Source: Adenophora triphylla var. japonica | Taxonomy: Eukaryota; Streptophyta; Magnoliopsida; Asterales; Campanulaceae | Length of the DNA stretch: 64,000 nt | NCBI GenBank assembly: GCA_022495995.1 | Contig: JAFEMH010006966.1 | Location: forward strand, 1 to 64,000 | Reading direction: 5' to 3' | In this document: positions 1 through 10,724 of the stretch, one piece after another | How positions within the stretch are numbered: the stretch's first letter is position 1 | How the letters are laid out: the number at the start of each line of letters is the position of its first letter | Notes under the pieces: generated by a model | What the model was told of the DNA's origin: nothing | Databases searched by the model: none | Seen by the model: only the letters and a program-made list of their open reading frames with translations | Position numbers and translations under genes: made by a program

Positions 1-1115
1 AAACCTATTTTTTCAAAAAAACTAAGAGGGTCATGCTTTCGTTCGTTTAAACATCCAATGTATTCATTTTATGTGCATCCTTGATAATCATGTACGATAC
101 ATGCATTTTATGAGATCTTACGACTTGTAGACCAATTGTATGTTGTTTGTGGTTTTTTATATGTGGATTTTCTGGTTTGTTGCATCCCTTGCCAAGGAGA
201 GGCAGGGGCTAATCTCAGTTTCGCAGGGTCTGGTTTGGTAGACTTCTCTTAGTCGTGCGACATCTTTAACTCCATGTTGTCCTGTGTCACACGACAAGAG
301 TAGTCACTGGACAGGTTTCAGGTTCTGGTTTGAGGGCAGTCCCTTGAATCAAGAGAAAGATTGCTCAGCTGACTGTTGTTCCTTGTTTCTTCCCTGAGAG
401 AGTGTGTGTATGTTTTCTTTTTAATAAATAAAATAAATAAATAAAAATTTCTGTTTTTTGTAAATAAAAGAATATAGTCAACTGCACACTACGTCACATA
501 GCTTTAGAACCCTCTGGGTGCGACGCCCGACGGCATCGCGGACGGTGATAATATTCGCCACGTTTGAGCGCCACGTGTCAAACCCATCCCCCTAGCGCGT
601 TTAAAGGCACCACACTCAAACCTTACCCACGGCCGTTTTTTGATACAATGCTTTAACTACACCAAAACAGTTGCTTTTGAAATTTCCAATAAGTCTTTTT
701 ACCTTCCTCGTGCCCGCACCGTGTGGAAACATGTTGCCAATGCAACATGGTTTTCATCGTAAGTGACATAACACTCCCGCGACGTGTCTTAAATGAGAGA
801 TATCATGCCGCATTGTCACCCACATGCAACCTGACGAGAGGTCATGCCGGTTTTTCTTTGGAAATCCCGAGAATACCTGGCAGTGCCGCCCAAATTTCCC
901 TAGAAATTGGGGGCCACTCGTCCTGCTCCCCACGTCTGTTAGGGTTTTGTTTTAGGTATCATCACCTTATTATCAATTTCAAATGCAAAACATTTAGTGT
1001 AATTTTTGAACTTTGCGTCCCTAGGTTTCCCCAAGGTATAAGCCTTTGGGTAAATAAATAGGATTAGCCTTTCCCAAACTGTTTCTTAGATTTAAACTTA
1101 CCGATTTATACTTAA
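1..1115 (-). repeat. Inverted LTR remnant (LTR-0), related to the GY2 LTR
   Basis: Read on the minus strand, the first few hundred bases follow the end of the GY2 LTR (about 30000-30290) in order: a hairpin with two CG dyads, then ACAATTGGTCTACAAG, then an ATAAAAT-CATGT block, then TTGGATGT-TAAA. A minus-strand TATA (GTATAAATC over 1103-1112) lies about where the GY2 LTR predicts it. I infer the R/U5 part of a reverse-oriented LTR of the same family. The left end is outside the window, and no clean TG end or polypurine tract is visible on the right. The short reading frame at 723-1061 shows no known domain and is treated as noise. Confidence 0.65.
241..305. repeat. Hairpin with paired CG dyads in LTR-0
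   Basis: Arms GACTTCTCTT (241-250) and AAGAGTAGTC (296-305) are inverted repeats with one mismatch. Between them sit two smaller dyads, GTCGTGCGAC (252-261) and TGTCACACGACA (285-296). The same outer-stem plus two-dyad layout occurs twice in the GY2 LTR. The function is unknown; it could be a cruciform, an RNA hairpin or a pair of protein sites. Confidence 0.6.
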
Positions 1116-2555
1116 AGATAAATAAATTGTTTGCGCGAAGCCCCCATTCTCTCCTCGTTTCTTCCCCCTTCTCTCTCGTATTCTCTTTCTTTCTTTCCCT
1201 ACCTCATAAACCTATATATATACCCCCGTAGCCACTACGGCGAATGTTGGGAGAGTCGAACATCATCCGTATCTGGGAGCTCAAGTTTATGCTCCGGTGG
1301 TCAAAGAAGTCCTAGCAGCTTCCGAAGCTTTAGCTACAAGGTGCGTGAATCGAAATGGCAGTGGAATGGAGATGTGTCCGTCGCTCACACTGGCCGTTGA
1401 GAGGGTCAGTCCGATGAGTCGCCCAAGCTTGAATGATCCGTCTACACGACGCAGTTGAGGATAATTCTTTTGAAGCCGCTTGACCCGGGAGCGTGCCAGG
1501 CTCCGCTTTTGCTGCGCCGTAATGCCAAAATCCGAGAAGAAGAAGCTCATAACCGCTTTGTTGAGGCCACGAGGTCTCCTGGGACACAGCCGGTGCTCCG
1601 TAGAGAAGACTCGGTTCACTGAAGAAATTACCGAAGAGGGCAGAACATATTGGACCCGTTTCTGCCCGTCCTGCTCGCTCCACTCAAGCAAGCCAATGCC
1701 ATGCCTCCTCCCACAAGCTTATGTCCCGCGCCCCGAGCAAATGCCGCCTCGTGGATTGATCATGAATGTCCAAGGAAAGCTTCCTCCCCCTTTCTTCCCA
1801 AGTGGATTGGCAATCCAGTGGCTCAAGAAGCGTCCCAGCAAGAGTGGTAGGTCATCCAGCCGAACTTCCTTGATCTCACTTCCTTCCTCCGGCCTCCCAA
1901 TGCCCCGATGTCATAGGGCAGTTCGCATGGGTCTCGCCGAAGTCGGCTTATTCCCAACCCCGCCTCAAAGCTGTGTGTATTCCTGACCTACCATCGTGGT
2001 GGTCAAGCATCATGTGCAAAGCCAGAGCGGTCGCCCGCTGCCGGCTGGCCGGAACCTGGATTTGCCAAGACGGTGGTCCGAGGTATCGCCAGTCCCCAGC
2101 CTACAAGTGTAGTTTTTCTCACCGCAGCAGTGCTCTCACCCCTTACTCAAAGATCTTTACGGTTCCACTCCGTATTCAGCTCCATGTGTCAAGACAAAGG
2201 ATTTTCTTCTCTGCCAATTCAGTAGGTCGGGCACACAAAGCAGCATAGCTCCCGTAACCCCAAGTATGCAGCTTTAATGGCTATTGATACCTGGTACTCG
2301 GGAACAGAATCTGTCTGGCCCGTTAGTTTGCTCGGGACAAAGGGGAATCTTGGTATCCCCAAGATTTCTCGGTCTCCCACCTGGCCGCTTTGCCTGGGTC
2401 GGGTTTCCTCAATTCAGATTTCCCCATATCGTTTTCAACGTAGCTCCCGCTATTCTCGCATTCCGTGTTTAACCCCCCGTAATAACAATTGTTGAAGCGT
2501 ATGCAAAGAATAGATAGACAAACTGTGGACTATAGGTTCTAGAAGCGGTCTCGTA
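1116..2555. other. Unassigned decayed DNA with a promoter-like stretch
   Basis: A pyrimidine-rich tract (about 1140-1200) is followed by a plus-strand TATA-like run CTATATATATA (1212-1222) and a perfect 15-base palindrome CCGTAGCCACTACGG (1226-1240). Open frames on both strands between 1287 and 2495 have no motif I recognise. The stretch lies between an inverted LTR remnant and a gag-like remnant, so it is probably leader or gag DNA of an old retroelement, but I cannot show this. Confidence 0.3.
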
Positions 2556-2950
2556 GTGGTGGATCCAGCCTCAATGGTAACGCCTTTGCCTCACAAATTC
2601 AAGATGCCGAAAATGGACTTCGATGGTACCGCTTTTGGTCCAAAAACGCATGTGGGATACTTATGTAATGGACTCATGGAGCGAGCCTGGATGGGCCGCA
2701 CGCCCCGAATATTCATGGCCTCCCCACTTTCATTTGACTCCGAAAGGACCAGCCTCTCACATGGTTTTTGGCCCCGAACTACAAGAATGCCGCTTCTACT
2801 TGGAGCCACGCGAGACCTTTTTAGAGAAGTACAGAGGCAACTTAGAATGGCGTACTGGGCTACACGGGCTACCTGATTTGGTTCATGGGACTATCCTGCA
2901 TAAGGCCGATGAATCAATTACGTATTTTTACTAAGCCGTTTTGGAATCGC
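2556..2950 (+). pseudogene. Broken gypsy gag remnant
   Basis: One frame begins HKFKMPKMDFDG followed by PKTHV, the usual opening of the capsid domain of Tat/gypsy Gag (KFKMP..., FDG..., PKTH). About 75 residues later, in another frame, comes ETFLEKYRGN and then ADESITYF, which fit the usual order of capsid motifs (a F..Y segment, then ESI..F). The frame changes at least once, so the gene is dead. It is on the same strand as GY2 and may be its 5' gag, but the sequence from 2951 to the GY1 insertion is not readable as gag, so this link is unproven. Confidence 0.4.
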
Positions 2951-3854
2951 TTAAGCTTAATGAGCTTATCTGAGCCCATCCCCTTGCCAGACTAAAAAGA
3001 TATATTTTCTTGTCGTGTGTGAAGCCAAAGCATCTGTGGAAGCCATCGGGAAAGGTTGGTATCCCGACTTGCGAGAGATGGCTCCTGATGGCTTGAGCTA
3101 GAAGTGAATAATAGATTGTTTAATCCAAACCGAATGTGAATGTTAGTGGAAACAAAGTGGTAGTAGAGGTTTCCTGTGATACCTGACAAACCCAAACCGG
3201 CTTCCGCCATGGCACTAAAGGGAGAGAAATAGTTAAAGATAACGCTCATTAACAACTTTCGCAAAGAGGGGTAATAACGGTCCAAATGGTGGAAGATTCT
3301 GTTAGCTCAAGGCAACAGAGACAGCTTTGATGACTTGGGTATGACTCGCCGTGAGGAGGCTCTACAACGGATTTCAGACGGGTATGATAAAAGGGTTACA
3401 CCGGTAAAATTACAAGCTCGCTATTCCCCAATCCTAACCTTGATACAAGTTGCAAGTATTGGCTCTGCTCCACCACCCCTCGTGAGCACACCACCAATAC
3501 GTGCTTGCACCCCTCAAAAGAATCATTCAAGAGCTTTTCGTAGATGAGAAGAAAATTGAGCAAGTCCCTCGCCTTAATGTCGCAAGAAGTCCCCGCTTCG
3601 GCTTAACAACACCGTGAACCTCATGGATTTTGGCCAGTGATCTGATTTTCGTTAATCGTAATAGAATTTGGGAAGTCTGATAGATGAAAGTGATAGTGTC
3701 CGGGTTGTAATGAGATTGTGACTCGATGTAATCCCCATTTTCCGTGTGAAATAAAAGATAATTTCTGTTATGTTTTGTATCTTGATGATCTTCTTTATGG
3801 TTTGAATAATACTCATTTACACTTCACGCTATTATCATTTAAGAAAATGTGATT
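2951..3854. other. Decayed sequence left of GY1
   Basis: No domain can be recognised. A plus-strand frame at 3335-3547 is rich in charged residues at its start but has no known motif. The last 150 bases are AT-rich with AATAAA-like words and look non-coding. The right edge is the insertion point of GY1. Confidence 0.3.
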
Positions 3855-4841
3855 TGTGGTAGCGTTGTGAGAAAGAATTTTATCTTTTTGTTGAGTCGCC
3901 ACCTATATTATTCGATTGGAGAAAATAGGAAAACCATTTTGAAAGAGATTTGGGTTCGGGGCTTAGGTTATGAAATGGGTAGGTCAAGGAGCATCCATTT
4001 CACCCAATCCGAGATCGATCTTGCTAAAGAAAAGAGAGGTTTTCAAAAGAAGAGAAAACGATTTTAAATATTACAAATAAAGATCCATTTAACGGGGTTA
4101 AACGGAATGTAGGATCGATTGCTTCGAGACCGTCTCCATGATTTGGAGAGGCTCTAGGCCGATCCTAGATTCTATGGACTTATACCACTATAACAATCAA
4201 TTAGAAAGGGATTTAAGGGTTACCTTGCGTGAGGTGATTTGGGCAGAGTTTCGACTCAAGTTTAGAATCGAGTCTCGATATGGACAGAGCTTCGCCTCAA
4301 TCCTTGACTTGAGCTTGATGTTTGTTTATCAACAAGGTTGACAAACAAACTATGAGGTGAGTTTTTAGGGTGATTTTGTAGGATTCTTTCAGTGGAAAGA
4401 AACCAACAAAATGTGTGTGTGTTGTGAAAATTCGCCGTCGATCCGTCTCTCGAACCTTGGAAGTCACCAAGTATTTATAGGGGATGGATAGGAAGAAGTG
4501 GAGAGGTAAAACCCTATCGATGGTTCTAGACTCCAAATCCTATTGGTTGGCCTGATGGATAAAGTTTTATCCCTAAAGAGGTTGAAATCGACGAGGAAAC
4601 CGTCCTCCGCATGCCGCAGAGGGGGATATCTCGCGCGAGACACGCCATCTCGCGGCGAGATATTGCTCCCGTGACAGCTTGTCCTTTCCTCGTTATCTCG
4701 TATGCGCTTAGTCCCAAACTAACGGTGGTTAGTCAAAACTTAACGAAACATGACGAAATGGTGGATTTCTACTTCTTGACTCAAAGCGAGACTTAGAGTG
4801 GTATAAGTATGATCCGATGTGTTCGTAATGGGGTGTCTACA
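3855..4841 (-). repeat. GY1 3' LTR
   Basis: On the minus strand it opens TGTAGACACC and closes near CTACCACA. It is nearly identical by eye to 18608-19600 along its length. A minus-strand TATA (CTATAAATA, 4472-4480) lies about 150 bases downstream of two CG dyads (4626-4662). A PBS-like 10-mer (GAGTCGCCAC on plus, 3893-3902) sits close to the end. It is the 3' copy because a polypurine tract adjoins its TG end. Confidence 0.92.
4472..4662 (-). promoter_or_regulatory. GY1 LTR promoter with paired CG dyads (3' copy)
   Basis: Two dyads, TATCTCGCGCGAGA (4627-4640) and ATCTCGCGGCGAGATA (4647-4662), are six bases apart. On the minus strand they precede the TATA box CTATAAATA (4472-4480) by about 150 bases. 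The identical arrangement stands in the 5' LTR (19225-19420). Confidence 0.7.
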
Positions 4842-4858
4842 GAGCCCCTCGCGACAAG
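4842..4858 (-). promoter_or_regulatory. GY1 polypurine tract
   Basis: On the minus strand GTCGCGAGGGGCTC directly precedes the TG of the 3' LTR. GY2 (GCCGAGGGGCTC before 28844) and GY4 (GCCGAGGGGCTTC before the LTR end at 55355) have the same tract, which would prime plus-strand DNA synthesis. Confidence 0.8.
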
Positions 4859-4915
4859 TCTTATGAAAGAAGTCATGTCGACGATAGAAAAGACATCATT
4901 CTCGAACATCGGATG

Positions 4916-4988
4916 GTCGGGCCGCACGGCTTCCTACGTATCTCTATCGGAGAATCAGACCATGACGTAGTTCGACTCCAAAACACGA
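4916..4988 (+). repeat. Conserved block CB1, copy next to GY1 3' LTR
   Basis: The plus strand reads GGATGGTCGGGCC, then CTTCCTACGTATCTC, and about 25 bases later ACGTAGTTCGAC. CTACG and CGTAG can pair as an outer stem. The same block lies near the 3' LTR of GY2 (reverse strand) and GY4, always on the strand opposite gag-pol. Confidence 0.7.
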
Positions 4989-5194
4989 AAAGGCTGCTTT
5001 AGGTATTTTGAAAATCATTTGAAAATCGCGGAGATTTTGTTTTTTTGAAAGATAAATTCATACTGAGGAATCAAATCAAGACCCAATTTTGAATATACCC
5101 GTCCATTTGAAGATTCGCCCGTCTCGGGCTCCGAACCCGCGGAAATATGTTAGAAAACAAAGGCTTACCCGTCCGGTCCTCCGAGTCCCGTCGG
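4989..5194. other. Spacer leading into the GY1 tandem array
   Basis: No gene was seen. The right half already contains diverged GATTCGCCCGTCTCGGGC-like units that lead into the array. Confidence 0.5.
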
Positions 5195-5520
5195 TTTTGT
5201 GACGATTCGCCTTTCGGGCTCCGAATCGGGCTTTTGTTGTTTGGGATGACGATTCACCTGTTTGGGCGTTGAATCGGGCTTTTGGTTTGACGATCCACCC
5301 GTTCGGGCGTTGACCGGGCTTTTCCGATGACGATCCACCCCGTTTTCGGGCGCTGGACCGAGCTTTTGATTGACGATCCACCCGTTGCGGGGCATTGACC
5401 GGCTTTGATGACGATCCACCCGTTTGGGCGTTGACCGGGCTTTTCCGATGACGATCCACCCTGTTTGGGCGTTGACCGAGCTTTTCCTTTGATGATTCAC
5501 CTTTCGGGCTCGAATCATGT
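5195..5520. repeat. GY1 tandem array, units of about 40 bp
   Basis: About eight units start with GACGATCCACCCG or GACGATTC near 5201, 5249, 5291, 5331, 5374, 5411, 5451 and 5492, each continuing with a GGGCGTTGACCGGGCTTTT-like segment. The long open frames on the minus strand here arise only from this repetition. Tat elements are known for variable tandem repeats in this 3' region. Confidence 0.85.
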
Positions 5521-5742
5521 GAATTGAGTTGATCTTTGGACCACTTCGGTTCTCAAAGCGACCGTGCCGTACCGGGCGATCGTGTGCATGTCACGTTTGG
5601 CTCGTTCCGTGACTTACGGTGCCGGTTTTTCCACGTTTCCTTGTTAGTTTATCATTTCCAAGGGTAAATGTGTCAAAATCTTGAATTTTGACGTTGCGTA
5701 GACGCTTATTGTTGAGGACAATTTGGTCACTTTCCAGAAGGT

Positions 5743-5801
5743 ATATCTCACGGCGAGATAAGTTATACCGCGCGAGATATGTACTGTCGGGGCATATAAA
5801 C
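5743..5801 (+). promoter_or_regulatory. aORF1 promoter of GY1 with two CG dyads
   Basis: ATATCTCACGGCGAGATA (5743-5760) and ATACCGCGCGAGATAT (5765-5780) are followed 14 bases later by a TATA box (CATATAAAC, about 5793-5801). The predicted aORF1 ATG is at 5947. The dyads carry the same ATCTCGCGCGAGAT word as the GY1 LTR promoter, although this promoter faces the opposite way. Confidence 0.7.
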
Positions 5802-5946
5802 AGCAGCTCTTGCTTATTTTGAAAACATCATTTTCAAAATTCCCTCCCTAGCTCGAGCCAAGGTCGTTTTCCTTGCAATTTTTCGTGGATTTTCTTGGAG
5901 ATTCTCCCCTCTAATCCATTCTCAATCCCTCCTTCCTCCATAATCA

Positions 5947-8198
5947 ATGGCTCAGGAACAAAGGAATCCAATTTTGGGGAGCTATTTGCTAGGGAAGGAT
6001 TATCCTCGCGATGATCTCACCTTCGATAGGCACGCGCATATCTCCACCGCTGTTCGGGAGGGCTTGGTAAGAACTTCTTCTTCACCTCTTATTTCTCACA
6101 TTGCATTGAGCTTGAATCCCCTTTCTCTTGAATTCAAAATTCCATCAATGGCTTTTGTTCTTGTTCATGCCTAGAACTAGGTTCCTCTTGCATGCGTTGA
6201 TTTTGTGCATTTCTTTGGATGATTATTGTTGCATTGTGTGCGTATGAGCCTCCTACACATCATGGATTGTAGGAGAGGTTGATTCGGATCACGAATGGCA
6301 TCCTTGGGCAAGCTTTTCTTGTACGCACGCCAAGTGTTTGATGAAATGCCCCAATGAAAAATTTCTTCTATTTCATTGATTTCTTGACATGGAATGATTT
6401 ATAATGTTGCCCTCTCTGCTTTTCCTCTCGTTTTTGCAAATGTATAAGCCAACGAAGAATTGCCGAGGAAGCCCGAAAATGGCTAAAGCGGTGTGGGACA
6501 AGATCAAGGATCTTGATGGCGTTCGGGATAGGGTGGCCCAAACGGGGCTTCGACTTTGTTGACAATCTCCGGAATAAGGCGGACTCCCAAGTTCTTCAGC
6601 GATCCGAGAGAGGTGGTGGGACACTACCCACACCGCTCATTTGCGCTTCGGGAAGCGACTATGACTCCGACCGATTTTCTTGCCATCACGGGGTTAGAGT
6701 TCATTGGCGATCCCCGCCGAAGTTTTCGGGTTATAAGCCCGCGAGTCCACTGCGTGGAGGCAGCTTGATTGGTTTCCCCTAACAAGGTTAAGGGGTTTGT
6801 CGCCGAGCCGACACCCCTCCGACGTCAAATTGAGGAGTATGCCGAGAAGCCAAATGCAAGCCACCGATCGACCGGGTGAGGGGTGCCCTCTCGGTATATT
6901 CTTTCCGAGACCATTTTTGCGAACCATTCTTCTACGGCCCGTCTTTCTCTCGTTACGTTTGTTGGTGAACCCGGATGAGGTGAGCGGATATGATTGGGGC
7001 TCGGCCGGGCCTCTTCGCTACCACGCCATGGATGAGGCGTGTAGGAATACCAAGGATTCCCCGTCGTGGTATTCTTATGCCCGGGAGGTATGCCCTTTGA
7101 TTTTGTTTCGCTTTCTCGTCTCGTATGCTCTGTCCGTGTCCCATACCGAATTTGCTTTTGTTTTGTTTGTGCGTATATGGGGCTACACTGTCCTTGGGCC
7201 GTACAAGTTTGAGCCGGAGAGCCGGACCCCTTGTTCCCGGATATCGTGAGGTGGAGCCACCCTAATCGGAGCGTTGATGAGGATGAGGATCAGGATTGGA
7301 CCCCGACGGCCGCGGAGGCGAGGACCATGCCGGACACTTTTGAGTATGAGAGGCCGGGCCTATATCCCCCGGACCTTGTTGGAGCGGGAGGTGCATCGTG
7401 CTTGGGATGCTACTGGATGTGCAGGATGCCGGCATCTTTGGAGGGAGATACCATGTATCTTGGTGAGCGGGTGTTCCCACAAAGATGGCCGTGGTAGCTC
7501 GCCATATAGCGTGCCGGCGGATCCGCCGAGGGCGATGTATCCCACCCACTCTATTCCTGAGGATGATTATGCTAGTCTTCCGGTAGGTGATGTGGCGACG
7601 GCTTGTGTCATCCCCGGGCCTCTTATGCGGAGTTTCGCCTCGCCGATGGGTCCCCTCCCGGTGGGGATAGGCGATCACATGCTCGTGGCTCCGCCTCGCT
7701 TCGCTTCAGTTCCTCGCCCCTAGCACTTCTTCCCGCCCGCTGGGTTCTCTCGCCCTTCGCCCCGCACTTCGGCCCTTTGAGCTATACTTACATGATGGGG
7801 AGCATGCCGATGATGGGGCACATCCCGACTCGGATCATATTCCCGAGGGTTACCGCCTTCCGCCCGATGTCTCTTCTGCATGTTTCTCGTTCATATCATA
7901 TCTCATATTCGTCCATATAAGTGTATATGTCCGACTTCATCTGAGCATTTTCTTTTTCTTTGGTTGTCAGGTCACCATGTCCGCGGCCGATTACAACCGT
8001 GGAGCGACCAAGATGGCTGGACTGATGGCCTTGGTGTCGGACCTGTCCGAGAGGCTGTTCCACAAGGCTTCTTTGGCGGCCTCGACAGTGGCCTCGGCGG
8101 TGACCCCTACTTGCGGAGCCAAGAGGTCGAGGAGGGATGGTAGCCCCCATGGTGGTGATGGCGGAGGTGCCGGCGGCTCGAGCGACTTGATGGCGTGA
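5947..8198 (+). pseudogene. aORF1 of GY1, plant-mobile-domain-like, antisense to pol
   Basis: Exon 1 (5947-6066) starts MAQEQRNPILGSYL and ends at a GTAAGA donor. A second coding part (about 6470-7087, donor GTATGC) contains MTPTDFLAITGLEFIGDP and GYDWGSAGPL...MDEACR, segments typical of the plant mobile domain of MAIN/MAIL1-like and transposon proteins. A third part (about 7200-7720) is proline-rich and frame-shifted. A last exon near 7976-8198 ends with a basic KRSRRD patch that could be a nuclear signal. Stops, frameshifts and lost splice sites make it a pseudogene. It matches GY4 aORF1 exon by exon. Its role in the element is unknown; a nuclear regulatory or anti-silencing function is an inference. 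Confidence 0.75.
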
Positions 8199-8533
8199 TC
8201 CCCTCCTTTTCCCTTTATCTGATTTCTGATGATTTGTATATATTGGCCGTGTGGGCCCAGACAATTTTTTTTCTTCGGTACCTGTTAGGAACAAGTAGGT
8301 AGCACAAAAACAATGGTTTTTCTTAACCCCTAATCCTAGGTCTAATTAGTTAATTAACTTTCTCGACTTTCCATGTTTTTGGAAATGGAATGGCCGCTAG
8401 GCCACAATTTTGAGCCCTTATTTTGGTGTTTTACTGCATGTTATGAACCGTACACGCAGGTTTTTCGAGACTTGCTTTGTCAAGTCGGGGCTAGATTGCT
8501 GTTTGAGCGTAACCGTTGCCGTTTTGCCGTAGG
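8199..8533. other. Spacer between aORF1 and aORF2 of GY1
   Basis: AT-rich sequence after the aORF1 stop, probably its 3' UTR, then the upstream region of aORF2. Nothing else was seen. Confidence 0.5.
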
Positions 8534-8631
8534 GATATCTCGCGCGAGATAAGGTGTCTCGCACGAGACACGCTACTCAAAGAAATCTCTTCCTTTTTCG
8601 AACAGGATTTTGTCGCTTTTCCCTATAAAAT
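8534..8631 (+). promoter_or_regulatory. aORF2 promoter of GY1 with two CG dyads
   Basis: GATATCTCGCGCGAGATA (8534-8551) and TGTCTCGCACGAGACA (8555-8570) stand about 50 bases upstream of a TATA box CCTATAAAA (8622-8630). The aORF2 ATG follows at 8732. This is the third promoter in GY1 with the same dyad word. Confidence 0.72.
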
Positions 8632-8731
8632 CACCCCGTAGTCCGGCCGTATAACTCATTCTAGCCTTTCAAACTCTAGAGATATTCTCGTTAGGGTGAA
8701 ACTCTTGTCTTCTTCTTCAACCCCGTGATCC

Positions 8732-10250
8732 ATGGCTTCCAAGGAGATTGCCCCAACGTCCATGATTGTCGATGATTTTTCCTCTGTCATCCGAAGTGAT
8801 TGCATCTTTCAAGCAAGCATCAAGGGATTTTGTGAGGTCGTTTCGCAACCGGTCTCGCAATAGGTTTATTGCAGAATTTGGATTCGTAATTCTTTTCACT
8901 TTGAAGAACCTCCAACCGGATTGGAGTCTCTTACAGTGGTGCCTCTCGATTTTGGGATCCCTCTATTCACCTTTTCAACTTTTCTTTGAATGAGATGGTG
9001 CCTACTGTGGAGGAATTTGCCATTATCTTGGATATGCCTTTGATCGGTGAGATTGTTGTTCCTAAGTACCATAGGAATCATTCGGAGGCTTTGAATGAAT
9101 TGTTAGGGATCCCCTTGATACTTGCTATGAGTTAGTTCACCGCAAGTGGGTTGATTGCTCTTCTTTTTCCGGACGCTTCGGGCCGGTGATTCGATGATGA
9201 CGCTTTTCATGTCTATAAGCGGAACTTTCTCGGCTCTTTCTCTTTCTGAGATGTCCCGTTTACATGCAGTGGACGGCTTGGTTGACTCCCAACCGGTGGA
9301 AATTGTTCTGTGCTAGAAAACGTTCTAGGAACATTATTCCGCTAATCTTGGGTGAGACCCCGCACGGTCTTGATGAGCCGCATAGGACCGGTGTCATGAC
9401 TCAAGGGAGTCCTCTTCGTTGACCATTTGGCTTAGGGAGCATCTTAAGTTGGTAGGTCCTCCGTTGGAATATTCCCCTTTCACATATCATACGCGAAAGT
9501 TATTGATCAAGGATCTTTCAATGATGAATGGGCCGAGTTGATTGCGAAGACCGAAACCGCCGACATTCTTTCGTGTCCACCTTATTGGAGGTTGAACAAA
9601 TATGTTGCCAATACCAAGGGTTTTGACAGGTTGTTCTTCCGGGTTTGCGAGATTCCTCCTTTTATTTCCCCAAGCGGGTGCTCCGTCAACTTGGTCAAGA
9701 ACAGACACTTATCTTTTCGAAGGAGCTCCTCGTGAAGTGTCTTATATTGGTGTAGAGTTTGCGCAGCGCTAGCTCAAGCATGGGGTGAAGGAACTAGTCG
9801 AGACCGCCGGGTCGAACCTTCTGACTTTTAATGCAAGCATCTTCTTGTCTCGATAAGTATTTGGATTGGTTCCTTCATACCGGTCACCCGAGTGCAGGAA
9901 GATTGATGATCCGCGGCTTTCACCGCTAGGAGATTCTTTTGTAGCTAGCAAGATTTTGCGAAGGAGCGAGGCCTCGCCCGATCCCGCTAATGTGCGAACC
10001 GATCCAACTCAGATTTTCTCGATGGGGATTGGTACGAGAGGCGAGGCAAAGGGATGCCTCGGAAAGACGCAAGCTTTAGATAGGCCCCAAGTCTTCAAGA
10101 GCTTTCGGGATCTATTTTTGATCGCCTCGACTCGTTTTTGATCGCCTCGAGGGATGCTCGCTGAGGGGCTCAAAGCGCAAGGAGGATCACGACGACGGTG
10201 GAGATCATGTCTGTCGGCCTACCAAGTCAATGAAAGGCTAGATCTTTAGG
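8732..10250 (+). pseudogene. aORF2 of GY1, DUF7745-like, antisense to pol
   Basis: The reading begins MASKEIAPTS and continues in shifting frames with LKNLQPDWSLL (about 8903-8935), NEMVPTVEEFAIIL (about 8990-9030), IIPLILGETPHGLDE (about 9336-9380) and GSPL...W. The same order of segments is found in aORF2 of GY2 and GY4 (DW.LLRA, T.EDF.AL, I.PL.L.ET.HG.D, GSP.....W..E). The family resembles the uncharacterised plant DUF7745, which I recall from annotation and cannot search for here. A basic tail (KRKED) lies near the end. Many stops and frameshifts make it dead. Confidence 0.65.
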
Positions 10251-10724
10251 TGTACCAAGAGATTGCTTTGATAGATCAATTATTTTTGCTTTATTAGTAT
10301 ATTTTTTCAAGGTTGTTAGCTTAGCAAATTAGTCGTTGTGGTTAGGATTTCCCTTTTGTCATTAATAAAAATGCATTTGATTAATAAAGGACAAAAGTAG
10401 ATTTATTTATTTGATTAGACCGAACCCGAAGGCCGCCTACGTTCCTCTTTTACAAAGCAATTAAATAAGAGGCTCGTGTCTAACGTAGTTCATTTTTGAG
10501 AGAAAAGGACAAAATACGGCTCCGTGCCGAGGGGTAATCTCGCGCGAGATAAGGCCTCTTTTTTTTTTTTTTTTTTTTTCATGCACACCCTTTCTTTTGC
10601 TCTAGACCGCCCTTCGGGTTTTCAATCTAGCGGGCTTCTTTTCTTGTGCTAGCTCTAATTTTTGCCTAGGCCGTCCTTTCCGGGATTTTCAACCTAGCGA
10701 GCGATTTCTTTTAGGAGGCCAAGT
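10251..10724. other. Convergent zone of GY1 between pol and aORF2
   Basis: Both pol (minus) and aORF2 (plus) end toward this zone. It holds block CB1 (10419-10493: AGACCGAACC, CCTACGTTCC, AACGTAGTTC), one dyad AATCTCGCGCGAGATA (10536-10551), a run of 22 or so T (10558-10580), and two copies of hairpin block CB2 (10601-10635 and 10664-10703: CTAG, GCCC/GGG, CTAGCG). The same items in the same order occur in GY2 and GY4. A role in 3' end formation of the two transcripts is a guess. Confidence 0.6.

Noticed and set aside
1287..1986. Overlapping open frames on both strands
   Set aside because: No recognisable motif, no homologue elsewhere in the window and no supported start; not enough to call a gene.
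5076..5518. Minus-strand frames with DRH/SSS repeats near the GY1 3' LTR
   Set aside because: By-product of the 40-bp tandem units.
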